From assembly GCA_947258875.1 (NCBI GenBank), contig CAMYKB010000012.1:46572-110571 (forward strand): a DNA stretch of 64,000 nt. Direction: 5' to 3'. The notes under the pieces are model-generated. The model saw only the letters and a list, made by a program, of their open reading frames with translations, was not told the origin of the DNA and did no database searches. Made by a program: the position numbers and the translations under genes. This document shows, piece after piece, positions 26,945 to 37,298 of the stretch. This DNA is from an uncultured Gammaproteobacteria bacterium. Its GTDB lineage: Bacteria > Pseudomonadota > Gammaproteobacteria > CAMYKB01. Position 1 is the first letter of the stretch. Every line of letters starts with the position of its first letter.

Positions 26945-27808
26945 CTACAGGTAGCTTGCAAAGAAATTTAATATCCGTTTTTCATATTCTGCAGGACTGT
27001 GGAGATGGAGATTCTCGTGCGCCGCATCATCGATGACCCATAATTGTTTAGGTTGCGGTAATTTTTCATATAACCGCTCGGATTCAGCTAGCGTGGTGTG
27101 TTGATCTTTTGCACCCGCTACAAGCAATACGGGCACTTTCACATCCCCCGCCTTGTCGATGGGAGCCAGAGCAGCTGGATCAAAACCCAGGCGCGGCTTG
27201 ATTTGCCAGATCAACAAAGGCGAAAGATGGCGGCCCAACGGCCCAAGGCGAATAGCGATACGATTAGCAATAGCCTCTTTTAAGCTGGGATAAACTGCCT
27301 CAAGCACCAACGCGTCGGCAGATTGCACCACCGAGCTCAACATGACCGCGACACCCCCCAGGGAAGCTCCGATCACGCCGATCGGTTCCCCAGGTATGCG
27401 TTGATGAAAATAACTTAATGCGTCATCAGCATCCTGAGCCTCAAGGTAGCCATAGGTAATATACTCACCCGCACTCTCACCATGCGCCTGGAAGTCAAAC
27501 AGCAGCAATGAGTAACCCGCGCGATACAGAAAATTAGCGCGGTCCAGCATTTCGCGCCTGTTAGACTTAACACTATGCATTAGCAGTATTCCGCCCTTAC
27601 CTGCATTGCCTTTTACATACCAACCCGACAGCAGATTTCCGGACTTGCCCGCAAACGTAACCGCTTCTATAGGAAGGGTGGCTGGTATGGAATCGATCGT
27701 TGCGGGGCGCGCAGCAAATAGCGCATTACCCAACCATAGCGATGCGACAAGTACACTACAGGCACTTATGGCTGCGGTGATAACGATATGTTTTAACCTG
27801 ATACTCAT
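26945..27808 (-). CDS. Membrane-anchored alpha/beta hydrolase
   Basis: The start at 27808 is chosen because its ATG overlaps the mutM stop (TAATG); a longer frame to 27883 would overlap mutM. The 287-residue protein has an N-terminal membrane anchor (~7-30). The hydrolase fold has the nucleophile elbow GASLGG, the acid in VAGAKDQHT and His in DDAAHENLH, with the oxyanion region ILLMHSVKSNR. It resembles the BAAT/YfhR-type peptidase-esterase group. Substrate unknown. Confidence 0.88.
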   Translation of the reverse strand: MSIRLKHIVITAAISACSVLVASLWLGNALFAARPATIDSIPATLPIEAVTFAGKSGNLLSGWYVKGNAGKGGILLMHSVKSNRREMLDRANFLYRAGYSLLLFDFQAHGESAGEYITYGYLEAQDADDALSYFHQRIPGEPIGVIGASLGGVAVMLSSVVQSADALVLEAVYPSLKEAIANRIAIRLGPLGRHLSPLLIWQIKPRLGFDPAALAPIDKAGDVKVPVLLVAGAKDQHTTLAESERLYEKLPQPKQLWVIDDAAHENLHLHSPAEYEKRILNFFASYL

Positions 27809-28626
27809 TACCCCGCCTGACACAGAGCGCAATAATAAGTCGCACGCTGCCCCTGCACACGCAGCTTGATAGCTGTACCGCACTGCGGGCAGGGCTCTGC
27901 CTGCCTGCCATAAACATTCAGCTCGTTGGCGAAATAACCGGGCTTGCCATCTTCATGCGTGAAATCACGCAATGTGGTACCGCCAAATTTGATGGCTTTT
28001 GTAAGCACATGTTTGATAGCGCCGACCAGTTTTACATACCGCGCTCTACTGACTCGCCCGGCCTGACGCACAGGATTGATACCGGCTAAAAACAGGGCCT
28101 CGCTGGCATAGATATTACCGACACCGGCGACGATATGGCTATTCATAATAAATTGCTTCACCGAGACCCGACGACCGCGCGATTTTCGGTAAAGGTATTC
28201 AGCATCGAATACATCATCCAATGGCTCAGGTCCAATACCCTTCAATAATGCATGCTGCATGGGGTCTCCCTTAACCCATAACAGCGCTCCGAAACGGCGC
28301 GGGTCACGTAGCCGTAGCGCCTTTGCGGAACTCAGCACTATATCGACATGGTCATGCAGTTCCGGCATGGATTTTTTGTTAACTACCCTCAAGCTGCCGG
28401 ACATCCCGAGATGAACAATGGCAGTACCTGCTTTGGTTGTGAGCAACAAATATTTTGCGCGTCGTTCGACGCTACTGACGACCTGACCAACAAGTAGACG
28501 TTTTAAATTTTTGGGTATCGGCCAACGCAATTGACGTTGACGGACGATGACATCGGTGACACGCTTACCCTTAACGTGCGGTTCTATACCCCTGCGCGTG
28601 GTTTCAACCTCGGGTAATTCAGGCAT
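27808..28626 (-). CDS. mutM: Formamidopyrimidine-DNA glycosylase (Fpg/MutM)
   Basis: This 272-residue enzyme removes 8-oxoguanine and ring-opened purines from DNA. It begins [13 protein letters not shown], with the catalytic N-terminal Pro and Glu. It has the conserved Lys in RRAKYLLL, the H2TH region [18 protein letters not shown] and a C-terminal zinc finger (CPQC...CALC). Its start overlaps the upstream chorismatase-like gene by 8 bases. Length is normal. Confidence 0.97.
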   Translation of the reverse strand: MPELPEVETTRRGIEPHVKGKRVTDVIVRQRQLRWPIPKNLKRLLVGQVVSSVERRAKYLLLTTKAGTAIVHLGMSGSLRVVNKKSMPELHDHVDIVLSSAKALRLRDPRRFGALLWVKGDPMQHALLKGIGPEPLDDVFDAEYLYRKSRGRRVSVKQFIMNSHIVAGVGNIYASEALFLAGINPVRQAGRVSRARYVKLVGAIKHVLTKAIKFGGTTLRDFTHEDGKPGYFANELNVYGRQAEPCPQCGTAIKLRVQGQRATYYCALCQAG

Positions 28627-29668
28627 CAGCGATATACACGCCTTCTATCTCCAACAATAGCTCCTGCCGACAAACATCACCCTGCAGCAATAACACATTA
28701 TCGAGCGATCCAAATGCCTTTGACAAATGCCGGCTCACTTCTTCATTGTCATCAGCATTACGCAAATACACCTTTAAAAGAGAAAAATCGGCAGGCGAAT
28801 GGATAGCCATACCGTAATTTTCTCTGGCAATCTCAACTAATGCACCCAGGTTATTGAGGGTTTCATCCAGTTGTCCGGGCACATCATTCGCATGACGCGA
28901 TTCATGCCCAACAATACTTGCCGTGCCGGATATGTATAAATGCACCTGTTGTCCCCAGCGTTTCACCAGGGCACGCGCGAACGACGGGCTTTGCGGTCCG
29001 TACTGTAAGGGGTAATTAAAAGCGCTGACCTGTCGCGGATTTTCGATGCCGATTCCGGGTTCTTTTGCCGCGATAAAATAGATGGCCATGCCACCCGTTT
29101 GTGTACCGATGACCGTGGCCGCAGGCAACTCCTGCAGGTAATGCGGTTTTTCTGCGAGCGCACGATGACGCCCCTGACAGAACGCCTGGTAACGGTTCAA
29201 ACCATCAGCTTGATGCATATTGATGTCTGCAAAGTAATTCCAGATGCGCTGCAAATGCGGATAGCCTTGGCGTGTAATGAAATCAAGAATCTGTCGATAC
29301 GCCTGGTAGCTGGCAACGTCCATGTCTACACAATCACCCGTATCGAGGTACAACCAGCCGAACAGCAGGTCATTATTACAACGATATTTCAGGGGACCGT
29401 ATTCACCCTGCAGCAACGGTAAGTGACTACGCCAGACTTCAGCCATTGGTTTGGCGCCCAGACTGGGTAATTGTAAATAAATATCCGCGCTGGACGCTGG
29501 CTCGCCGGCAAACGCAATCACCGCAAGCGCGTCGCTGGTGTCAGCCTCGGATTGTAGGGCTACCGCAATCGATGTGCCTGCCTCTTCGAGGGTTGGGTGC
29601 GTATGTGATTTGTATTGCATGATATTTAGTGAGTGGGGCCAGCCATTAAAACGGCTATCTATGGTCAT
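28619..29668 (-). CDS. Chorismatase-like protein (FkbO/Hyg5/XanB2 family)
   Basis: This 349-residue protein (349 from 29668, 333 if the ATG at 29620 is used) has two YjgF-like halves. Typical motifs are [29 protein letters not shown] and [12 protein letters not shown] followed by [13 protein letters not shown]. Family members convert chorismate to 3- or 4-hydroxybenzoate or a dihydrodiol, feeding pigments, polyketides or ubiquinone. Which product forms here depends on active-site residues I cannot map without an alignment. It is translationally coupled to mutM. No aryl-polyene or pigment genes are nearby. Confidence 0.8.
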   Translation of the reverse strand: MTIDSRFNGWPHSLNIMQYKSHTHPTLEEAGTSIAVALQSEADTSDALAVIAFAGEPASSADIYLQLPSLGAKPMAEVWRSHLPLLQGEYGPLKYRCNNDLLFGWLYLDTGDCVDMDVASYQAYRQILDFITRQGYPHLQRIWNYFADINMHQADGLNRYQAFCQGRHRALAEKPHYLQELPAATVIGTQTGGMAIYFIAAKEPGIGIENPRQVSAFNYPLQYGPQSPSFARALVKRWGQQVHLYISGTASIVGHESRHANDVPGQLDETLNNLGALVEIARENYGMAIHSPADFSLLKVYLRNADDNEEVSRHLSKAFGSLDNVLLLQGDVCRQELLLEIEGVYIADA

Positions 29669-29752
29669 TTTATGACGTCAGCCGCGCCAAGGCACGCCGT
29701 ATTTACCTATTGATCGATAAAATGGCTAAATACCCAATCCGCGCAAACGGAA

Positions 29753-30619
29753 TTATTCAGTTGCCGTAGGCTGCATGCGCGTTGTTACAGGTTGCGGCTC
29801 GACTAGCTGGGAGACACGCTGCATGGGCAAATGGTACTCCACCTTGATCTCCCGGTTTGCCAGCACCAATTCCGGTTCGCGCGCCAGGATATCGAGGGTG
29901 ACTTGCCTGCTACTGCGCAGACGGATCACGACCTGGCCGCTGCCGGTGGCTTCATCTGCAAGATCCCGGACCCATAGCGCACTGGCCGTCTGCCAGTTCT
30001 GCAACAAGACCTGGATGGCATCGGCCGGCAGTGCGGCCTCTGGCTGTTGCTGCCAGTTCTGTTCGTTTCGCTGGAGCTGCAGACCCGGCAGACTGATAGC
30101 ATCGATCACAGCATCCCGCGGTAACAGGCGGGCGGATATAAACGACGCAGTATCAGCAGAACTCAAATCAACCAGGTTATCATCGATCATATGCACGTGT
30201 TCACCCGACTTTACGTAGCGGTAATTATTGACCGGATTGCGGTTACCGAACACCAGTTCGAGATCATTGAGCACTACGCGATAGTTTCCATCCACTAGCC
30301 CGTAACGCGCAAGCTCAAGTTCCTGCTGCGCATAATTAGCTCGGCTGGGCTGTTGCGCCAGACCCAGCAAGGCATTGATGCGTGGCCTGTTGGCTGGCGC
30401 CTCGACTGGCGACCTCAGCCACCAGCTGCCTGCCTGCTTCTGCATAACGATCGTCGGCTTGTCAGCACGTGTCACGGTAATCGTGGTTATATTTGCAACG
30501 GATAATGCGGTCAGCGGATCCGCCTGCTGCACCTGCTTTCCCTGCTGCAAATAAATGAACAGCCCCAGGCCTAGTAACAGCACCAGCATGAACAGATTCA
30601 AGGCGGCGCGTGATGTCAT
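29753..30619 (-). CDS. DUF4340 protein of a Gld-like ABC cluster
   Basis: This 288-residue protein has an N-terminal membrane anchor (~7-25) and a periplasmic beta-rich region (ITVTRADKPTIVMQKQAGSWWL, RYGLVDGNYRVVLNDLELVFG). This is the DUF4340 pattern. Its ATG overlaps the stop of the GldG-like gene (TAATG). DUF4340 proteins regularly follow gldG-like genes, but their function is not established. Confidence 0.83.
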   Translation of the reverse strand: MTSRAALNLFMLVLLLGLGLFIYLQQGKQVQQADPLTALSVANITTITVTRADKPTIVMQKQAGSWWLRSPVEAPANRPRINALLGLAQQPSRANYAQQELELARYGLVDGNYRVVLNDLELVFGNRNPVNNYRYVKSGEHVHMIDDNLVDLSSADTASFISARLLPRDAVIDAISLPGLQLQRNEQNWQQQPEAALPADAIQVLLQNWQTASALWVRDLADEATGSGQVVIRLRSSRQVTLDILAREPELVLANREIKVEYHLPMQRVSQLVEPQPVTTRMQPTATE

Positions 30620-31998
30620 TATTGATTACGCCGCTTGAACCACAGTGTAAAACCCACGATCAGTAAGCCAAGAGGCAATACCAGCAAAAAACCGGCAACG
30701 ATTGCGATCATCCTGGGCTTGCTGAGTTGCAGCTGCGTATCGGGCGCCGCCCTGGGACTGATCGACAACAGGCCCTCATCCTGACTTAACCAGTTAAAGA
30801 GATTCAAACCCAGCTCCAGATTACTACCTTGACCGATATAGGCATTGGCGACGAAATCGCTGTCCCCCACAACGATCACACGCTGCTGCCTGTCTTCACG
30901 CTGGCGCGTAAGGCTCAAACCCAGCATCAATGGTCCGGCGGTATCCCCCGCATCTGTGCTAAAGCTAATATCCTCGCCCATAAATCCGCCGGTTTCGGAC
31001 CAGGCGCGCGGCAGCGTTAGCAGTATAGGTTGCGGACGCCATAACGATTCCTCGTTCACTAACACATCGATGCCACCGGCAAAGGGGAAAAGCGTGTGGA
31101 ACTTCAGCCCCCGGGTAACAGGGTGCTCCTCATAATCAACCACCGGTACCACCGCTGGATGCTTAATCCCCAACACCTGACGTATTTCCGGATTGGCATC
31201 CACCAAGGTGCCACTGATAAAGCGCAGCGCAAGATCATCCGACAGGGGATCAAGATCAGAACGCGCAAGCGAATCCTCGACAGCGGGATCATGCAACCAT
31301 AATAACGCCCCACCTTGCGCCACGAAGTCCTGGATCTTCTGCAGCTCACCTGGGGTCAGGCTCCCCTGCACACCGGCGATAACCAACACCGAGGTATTAT
31401 CGGGAATAACCGGGGTACGAATCAGATTGAGTTTTTGTACCTTGAAGCCGCTGCGAACCAGGCTATCCTGCAAACGGCTCAAGCCTGGATTACTGTTGTC
31501 ATCAGGGTCACGTTCGCCATGACCTTCAAGAAACACCAACCAACGCTCACTCTTACGAGAAAGACGCTGCAGGGAATTCGTAATGGTTTGTTCAGTGATG
31601 TCGTCGACGGTCTCGCTACGCTCGCCGATACTGATGGATAACTGCCCATTGCGCGTCACCCCTGCTCTTTCGGCGCGCCCGGGCTCCAGGTTGGGATCGA
31701 CAAACTCCAGACTGATATCCTGTTTATAACGACTGTAGCGTTCAATATTCTCAGAGATACGCTGACGCAGCTCCGGCTCATTCGGCACATAGGCCGTTAT
31801 AGTGACCGCCTCATCCAGCCCCTGTAGAAACAAGCGGGTATCTGCAGCGAGTGTATTACGCTTACCTGCAGTCCAATCAGCTTGATAATAATATTGCGTG
31901 CTTAGCCATGCCAATGCACTGATAACGCAGGTCAGCAACACAAAGAAAATAATGTTTTGCAGCCTGATTTGCCAGCGCGATCTGGATGTCACTTGCAT
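30619..31998 (-). CDS. GldG-like ABC transporter auxiliary protein
   Basis: This 459-residue protein has an N-terminal helix (~12-33), a periplasmic domain and a C-terminal helix (~432-454). The GldG/ABC_transp_aux hallmarks include AYVPNEPELRQRISENIERY, SLEFVDPNLEPGRA and RWLVFLEGHGERDP. In Bacteroidetes GldAFG supports gliding. In proteobacteria the equivalent complex is of unknown function, possibly envelope-related. The permease gene ends 13 bases upstream. Confidence 0.88.
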   Translation of the reverse strand: MQVTSRSRWQIRLQNIIFFVLLTCVISALAWLSTQYYYQADWTAGKRNTLAADTRLFLQGLDEAVTITAYVPNEPELRQRISENIERYSRYKQDISLEFVDPNLEPGRAERAGVTRNGQLSISIGERSETVDDITEQTITNSLQRLSRKSERWLVFLEGHGERDPDDNSNPGLSRLQDSLVRSGFKVQKLNLIRTPVIPDNTSVLVIAGVQGSLTPGELQKIQDFVAQGGALLWLHDPAVEDSLARSDLDPLSDDLALRFISGTLVDANPEIRQVLGIKHPAVVPVVDYEEHPVTRGLKFHTLFPFAGGIDVLVNEESLWRPQPILLTLPRAWSETGGFMGEDISFSTDAGDTAGPLMLGLSLTRQREDRQQRVIVVGDSDFVANAYIGQGSNLELGLNLFNWLSQDEGLLSISPRAAPDTQLQLSKPRMIAIVAGFLLVLPLGLLIVGFTLWFKRRNQ

Positions 31999-32011
31999 GA
32001 GGTGTCTCTTC

Positions 32012-32767
32012 CTAGTGTTGCAACCGCAGATTATCGAGACGGCGTATCGTCAGCACCAGAAACACTGCGATAAACAACAGATAGTAAATCAGGTCGCTGC
32101 TATCAAACAGCCCCTTCGCAAAGGACAGGAAATGGCCAAAGTGTGAAACATAGATAAACAACTCGCTGCCCGTACTCTGCGACTTTCCGGAAATATAGAT
32201 CACCACCAGGAATAACAATAAACCAAAACTACTGACGGCACTAACCGCTGGCGTGGAAGTGAGGCTCGATATATAAAGACCGGCCGCGGCAAACGATGCC
32301 AGCAACAAAAACAGTCCCAGGAGACCTGCTGCGATCTTGCCCCAGTCCAGGTTGGTGGCGCCGACTAACGACACGGGCATAAGCACAATCAGGCCAATCA
32401 TAACCAGCACGAAAAGTAGCAGACCCAGGTATTTACCCAACACGATCTCGGTCATTGATACCGGCGCACTGGTGAGCAGGGTCAACACGCCATTCTGTCG
32501 TTCTTCGCTAAGCGAGCGCATGGTTAGCAACGGCGATACTGCAAGCATTATGATACCGGCCCATAGAATCAGCGGTGAAACAACCGCGTCCGTCACACCG
32601 GGGGCGGACTCGACACCCGCAAACTGTACCTGCAGGGTTGCAAAGAAATTATCGACAAACACCAGGAACAGCAAACCGAGAATAAACAGCAGGACCGCGA
32701 GTATCGACCATGCCATCGGCGACAGAAACATGCGCCGCAGCTCGTTGCGCGCAATCGTGACGATCAT
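32012..32767 (-). CDS. ABC-2 type permease (GldF-like)
   Basis: This 251-residue integral membrane protein has six hydrophobic segments. It carries the ABC-2 signature around LLTMRSLSEERQNGVLTLL, the cytoplasmic coupling region. Its start overlaps the ATPase stop by 4 bases (ATGA). It pairs with the ATPase and the GldG-like protein as one transporter. Confidence 0.9.
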   Translation of the reverse strand: MIVTIARNELRRMFLSPMAWSILAVLLFILGLLFLVFVDNFFATLQVQFAGVESAPGVTDAVVSPLILWAGIIMLAVSPLLTMRSLSEERQNGVLTLLTSAPVSMTEIVLGKYLGLLLFVLVMIGLIVLMPVSLVGATNLDWGKIAAGLLGLFLLLASFAAAGLYISSLTSTPAVSAVSSFGLLLFLVVIYISGKSQSTGSELFIYVSHFGHFLSFAKGLFDSSDLIYYLLFIAVFLVLTIRRLDNLRLQH

Positions 32768-33741
32768 GCTGGCCCGGCCTTCTCGTGAGTAGCGTTGTTA
32801 ACGAGATCGGCATGCTCATCGCGATACACCAGCTCAACGAAAATTTGTTCCAGTGTGGTATTTTCAGGCATCAGTTCCTGCAGGCCCCAGCCATTACTGA
32901 CGGCTGCCTGCACAATCACCTGTGGCGCCTGCTCTGCGTTGCTATAGGCAAGCCGATAGCGCCTGTCTCCAATTATTTCAACGCTATCAATGTGATCCAG
33001 CGCCTCCAGCATACCTAACGAAGCTTCGCGCTTGAATTCGACAATATAGCTTGCTGAACCATGCCGACGTTCAAAACCGTCAAGACTGTCGTCGAACACG
33101 ATACGACCTTTGTTCATGATCAACACGCGATCACAAACCGCCTGCACTTCCGGCAGTATATGGGTCGAAAGAATGACACTGTGCTCTTCACCCAACTGGC
33201 GAATCAATACACGGATCTCCTGGATCTGGATCGGATCAAGACCTACCGTCGGTTCATCGAGGATCACGACCCTGGGGGAATGGATAATGGCCTGCGCAAT
33301 GCCAACACGTTGCTTATAGCCCTTGGACAGGTTACCTATCAAGCGGCGGCCCACATCGCCAAGACCGCAGCGCATACTGGCTTGTTCGACGGCCTGTTTG
33401 ATGGCTGGTTGCGGGATACGGTGCAACTGCGCGCTGTAACGCAGGAATTCATTTACCGTCAGATCAAGATACAACGGCGGTTGTTCCGGCAGGTAGCCAA
33501 CGTGTTGCTTGGCATGCCGCGGCTCATCCAGTAAATCGATACCATTGATCATGATGCGTCCGGCACTGGGCGCCAGGTTGCCGCTCAGCATCTGCAAGGT
33601 GGATGACTTACCGGCGCCATTCGGGCCCAGCAGGCCGAGCACCTCGCCCTTGCGCAGTTGCAACCCAACATCATGGACAGCACAATGATGCCCATAATAA
33701 CGGTAAAGTTGTTGTGCGCTGACGAGATTTTCAGACGCCAT
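32764..33741 (-). CDS. ABC transporter ATP-binding protein (GldA-like)
   Basis: This 325-residue ATPase has Walker A GPNGAGKSS (~39-47), a Q-loop region GYLPEQPPLYLDLTVNEFL, signature LSKGYKQRVGIAQ, Walker B VVILDEPTVGLDP and the switch His in ILSTHIL. The ~90-residue C-terminal extension is usual for DrrA/GldA-type ATPases. It is the first gene of the four-gene minus-strand operon ending with the DUF4340 gene. Confidence 0.93.
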   Translation of the reverse strand: MASENLVSAQQLYRYYGHHCAVHDVGLQLRKGEVLGLLGPNGAGKSSTLQMLSGNLAPSAGRIMINGIDLLDEPRHAKQHVGYLPEQPPLYLDLTVNEFLRYSAQLHRIPQPAIKQAVEQASMRCGLGDVGRRLIGNLSKGYKQRVGIAQAIIHSPRVVILDEPTVGLDPIQIQEIRVLIRQLGEEHSVILSTHILPEVQAVCDRVLIMNKGRIVFDDSLDGFERRHGSASYIVEFKREASLGMLEALDHIDSVEIIGDRRYRLAYSNAEQAPQVIVQAAVSNGWGLQELMPENTTLEQIFVELVYRDEHADLVNNATHEKAGPA

Positions 33742-33896
33742 GGTAATGTAAGTTTTCCCGTATCATCAATTCGCCATAGTAACAGCGCCGCAACTATTGG
33801 GTAATACCTCTCGCATGCTGGCCGTCAAAAAACGATAATCCATTTTGTGCATACTATGCATAAAACATTCTATCGATTGGTAACGGAAATGAAAGT

Positions 33897-35858
33897 GTGA
33901 GCTTGCTCGGTGTCGATACCGGCGGAACCTTTACTGACCTGATTTACTTTGACGGCCGCGCATTACGCGTCCACAAGGTCTTGTCAACGCCACATGCGCC
34001 GGAAGTTGCGATCCTGCGTGGTATAGACGAACTGGGTCTTGAACTGCAGGGTCTGGAAGTGGTGCATGGTTCCACTGTTGCCACCAATGCTCTGCTCGAG
34101 GGCAAGGGTGTACGCACGGCCTACATCGCCAACCACGGGCTGGGCGATGTCCTGAGCATTGGCCGTCAGGCACGCCGCGAATTATATAACCTGCAACCCA
34201 CGCCAACTCCGCCGCCAGTGCCCGCGGAACTGTGCCTGGAAACCGGTGGCCGACTGTCTGCCGAAGGAGCGGTCATCGAAGCACTCGGGGCCAGCGATCT
34301 TGCCGAGCTGACCGCCCAACTTGAACAGTTGCGCCCCCAGGCCGTAGCCATCAACCTGTTGTTTTCTTTCCTGGATGACCGTTTCGAGCGACAGATCGAA
34401 GCCGCAGTCCCCGATGGTATTTTTGTGTCGCGATCCTCTGCGGTACTGCCGGAATACCGCGAATATGAACGCGGTATCGCAACCTGGCTGAACAGTTATA
34501 TCGGGCCTATCATGCATGGCTATCTACAGCGCCTGCATAACGCGATACCCGGCACCAGTGTCAAGGTCATGCAAAGCCACGGCGATACCATCAGCGCACA
34601 ACAGGCCGGTGAGCATGCGGTCAACCTATTGCTCTCCGGCCCGGCTGGCGGCCTGATGGGTGCGCGCTATGTCGCTGCAGCATCCGACATCAGCAGTTTA
34701 CTCACCCTTGATATGGGCGGCACTTCCACCGACGTCGCGCTCATCGATGGCCCGCTAGATGAAAGCCTCCGCCTCAGCTCGGAAAGCGTGATCGCCGGTT
34801 ATCCAGTGGCCGTGCCCATGGTAGACATGCACACTATCGGTGCCGGCGGCGGTTCGATTGCACACGTCGATGAAGGCGGACTGTTACGGGTCGGCCCGGA
34901 ATCCGCTGGCGCTGCACCCGGCCCGGCCTGCTATGCTCAGGGGGGACAATTACCCACCGTTACGGACGCCAATCTGATACTGGGCCGCCTGCCAGCCAAC
35001 ACTCGTCTTGGCGGTGGTATGCCGCTTGATATGGCCGCCGCCCGTGGAGTGTTGGCCGGTTTGGCCGACCAGCTTAAGCTTGACATCGATACCACCGCCG
35101 AAGGCATCATCCGCATCGCCAACCAACACATGGCGCAGGCCCTGCGTGTCATCTCCGTACAGCGCGGGCTCAACCCGGCAGCTTACACCCTGGTCAGCTT
35201 CGGTGGTGCGGGCGGCCTGCATGTCTGTGATCTGGCCGAAGAGCTGGGTATGCGGCAGGCACTGGTACCCATACACGCCGGGGTACTGTCTGCACTGGGT
35301 ATGCTGGTGGCGCCACAGGGCCGTCAATTCTCTCAGACCCTGGGCGGCGTGCTCAACCAATATAACGATGAAGACATCACAGCACAGTTGCAGCGGCTCG
35401 CCGAACGTGGTCGTAATGAACTTGCGCGGGAAGCTGTTGATTCAATACAGGCACAATACACACTGGACTTGCGTTATCTCGGCCAGTCATCAACCCTGAA
35501 CGTTGCGTGGCAAGGCGTGACGCAAAGCGCCAGCGCCTTCCATGAGCAGCACCACAGAGAATTCGGCCATGCCCATGAGATGCCGGTTGAGTTGGTAAAT
35601 ATCCGAGTTGGTCTGCATGCTGATACCACGCCACCGCAACTGCCTCAGCTCGATCTGACGCAGCCCGCGGAACCTGTCAGCGAAACAGCTGTCCATGGTA
35701 TCGATACCGCAGTTCCTGTCTTCGAACGCTCGCAACTCATGCCACAACAACGGCTGCAGGGCCCCGTTCTAATCACCGAAAATGTCGCCACCACACTGGT
35801 CAAACCGCATTGGGACTGCAAGGTTGATGCCACAGGCAACCTGCTACTACGACGTTAA
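33897..35858 (+). CDS. Hydantoinase A / 5-oxoprolinase family protein
   Basis: This 653-residue protein starts with GTG at 33897. It has the actin-like ATPase fold of HyuA: GVDTGGTFTDLIYFDG at the N-terminus, HGSTVATNALLEGKG, SGPAGGLMGARYVA and TLDMGGTSTDVALIDG. HyuA proteins use ATP to open cyclic amides such as hydantoins or 5-oxoproline, or carboxylate ketones, normally with a HyuB partner. No HyuB gene is present nearby. Substrate open. Divergent from the ABC cluster. Confidence 0.88.
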   Translation: MSLLGVDTGGTFTDLIYFDGRALRVHKVLSTPHAPEVAILRGIDELGLELQGLEVVHGSTVATNALLEGKGVRTAYIANHGLGDVLSIGRQARRELYNLQPTPTPPPVPAELCLETGGRLSAEGAVIEALGASDLAELTAQLEQLRPQAVAINLLFSFLDDRFERQIEAAVPDGIFVSRSSAVLPEYREYERGIATWLNSYIGPIMHGYLQRLHNAIPGTSVKVMQSHGDTISAQQAGEHAVNLLLSGPAGGLMGARYVAAASDISSLLTLDMGGTSTDVALIDGPLDESLRLSSESVIAGYPVAVPMVDMHTIGAGGGSIAHVDEGGLLRVGPESAGAAPGPACYAQGGQLPTVTDANLILGRLPANTRLGGGMPLDMAAARGVLAGLADQLKLDIDTTAEGIIRIANQHMAQALRVISVQRGLNPAAYTLVSFGGAGGLHVCDLAEELGMRQALVPIHAGVLSALGMLVAPQGRQFSQTLGGVLNQYNDEDITAQLQRLAERGRNELAREAVDSIQAQYTLDLRYLGQSSTLNVAWQGVTQSASAFHEQHHREFGHAHEMPVELVNIRVGLHADTTPPQLPQLDLTQPAEPVSETAVHGIDTAVPVFERSQLMPQQRLQGPVLITENVATTLVKPHWDCKVDATGNLLLRR

Positions 35859-36013
35859 ATTGTCACAAATGATCAAGCGGTATATCGCCCTGATGAACGA
35901 GGCTTGCCATACCCCTTGTCAGAAGGTGTAATAACCCCCATATCGTTATCAGCGCATCTGGACAATCCGGACACGCCGAGAACCATACATACATTAATCA
36001 TCCGAGGCTCTTT

Positions 36014-37195
36014 ATGTTAGACGGATTACTGTCACTCCCCTGGTGGGGCTATGTCCTAACGGCCCTGTTACTTACCCATATCACTATTGCATCTGTCACC
36101 ATCTTTTTGCATCGCGCGCAGGCGCATCGCGCGTTGGATCTACATCCAGTCGTCAGTCACTTTTTCCGTTTCTGGTTATGGCTGACAACCGGCATGGTCA
36201 CAAAAGAATGGGTATCTATTCATCGCAAACACCACGCCAAATGCGAAACCGAACTCGATCCACATAGCCCGTATTTCAAAGGCATCAATACCGTGTTGTG
36301 GCAGGGCGCTGAACTTTATAAGGATGAAGCAAAAAACAGTGACACTATGCGTGACTACGGTCACGGCACACCTGACGACTGGCTGGAACAAAACATTTAT
36401 AGTAAACACAGCATACTCGGTGTCAGCCTGATGGCGATAATCGATCTGTTGCTGTTTGGTGTGTATGGCATCACCATTTTCGCCGTGCAGATGCTATGGA
36501 TACCATTCTTCGCAGCTGGTGTAATCAACGGCATCGGACACTACTGGGGTTATCGCAGCTTCGAATCTCCAGATGGCTCTACTAACATTTCCAACATCGG
36601 CATCATCATCGGTGGCGAGGAAATGCACAACAACCATCATGCCTTCCCCAGTTCAGCCAAGTTCTCCAGCAAGTGGTGGGAGTTCGATATCGGCTGGCTA
36701 TACATCAAAACCATGTCAGCACTGGGTCTGGCCAGGATAAAAAAGGTTGCGCCAAAGCCCGTGGTTGTCGCCGGCAAGGACATCATCGACATGGATACGC
36801 TGCGCGCTATCATCAGCAGCCGACTGCATGTCATGTCGCAATACGCCCGAAACGTTACCTTGCCGGTATTTCGCATGGAGCTGAGTCGCGCCGATGCCAC
36901 TTATCGCCTGGCGCTCAAGCGTATCCGCAAGACACTGGTGCGTGAGGAAAGCCGTGTCGACGACCAGTCCATGAACCGCCTTAAGTCCACGCTGGAGGAC
37001 AATGAGGCCCTGCACACCGTATACGAATACCGCCGCAAATTGCAGCAGTTGTGGAGCCGCACCTACAGCAGTCATGAAAAACTACTGGAAGCCTTACAGG
37101 AATGGTGCAAACAGGCCGAAGCAACCGGCGTCCAGGTACTGGAGGAATTTGCACAGCGGCTGAGGGGATATTCCTTACAGCCTGTAGCTGCTTAA
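36014..37195 (+). CDS. Acyl-CoA-type fatty acid desaturase (DesA-like)
   Basis: This 393-residue membrane enzyme has the three histidine boxes of di-iron desaturases: HRAQAHR (~30), HRKHHAK (~75) and HNNHHAF (~204). Four hydrophobic segments surround them. The C-terminal ~130 residues are a charged cytoplasmic region predicted mostly helical, common in the gammaproteobacterial delta-9 enzymes. It should introduce a double bond into membrane acyl chains. It is monocistronic and ends in a clear terminator. Confidence 0.92.
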   Translation: MLDGLLSLPWWGYVLTALLLTHITIASVTIFLHRAQAHRALDLHPVVSHFFRFWLWLTTGMVTKEWVSIHRKHHAKCETELDPHSPYFKGINTVLWQGAELYKDEAKNSDTMRDYGHGTPDDWLEQNIYSKHSILGVSLMAIIDLLLFGVYGITIFAVQMLWIPFFAAGVINGIGHYWGYRSFESPDGSTNISNIGIIIGGEEMHNNHHAFPSSAKFSSKWWEFDIGWLYIKTMSALGLARIKKVAPKPVVVAGKDIIDMDTLRAIISSRLHVMSQYARNVTLPVFRMELSRADATYRLALKRIRKTLVREESRVDDQSMNRLKSTLEDNEALHTVYEYRRKLQQLWSRTYSSHEKLLEALQEWCKQAEATGVQVLEEFAQRLRGYSLQPVAA

Positions 37196-37213
37196 CTCCA
37201 GTATCTGCCGAGC

Positions 37214-37245
37214 AAAAAAAACCCGCCTGATGGCGGGTTTTTTTT
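37214..37245 (+). terminator. Rho-independent terminator after the desaturase gene
   Basis: AACCCGCC and GGCGGGTT pair around a TGAT loop, with A- and T-runs on both sides. It can work in both directions, so it may also end transcription from the convergent HEAT fragment. Confidence 0.93.
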
Positions 37246-37298
37246 GCTGTTGATATCTACCGCCTGGAAAACCAGGCGAAGAAATGGTTCAGACAAGG

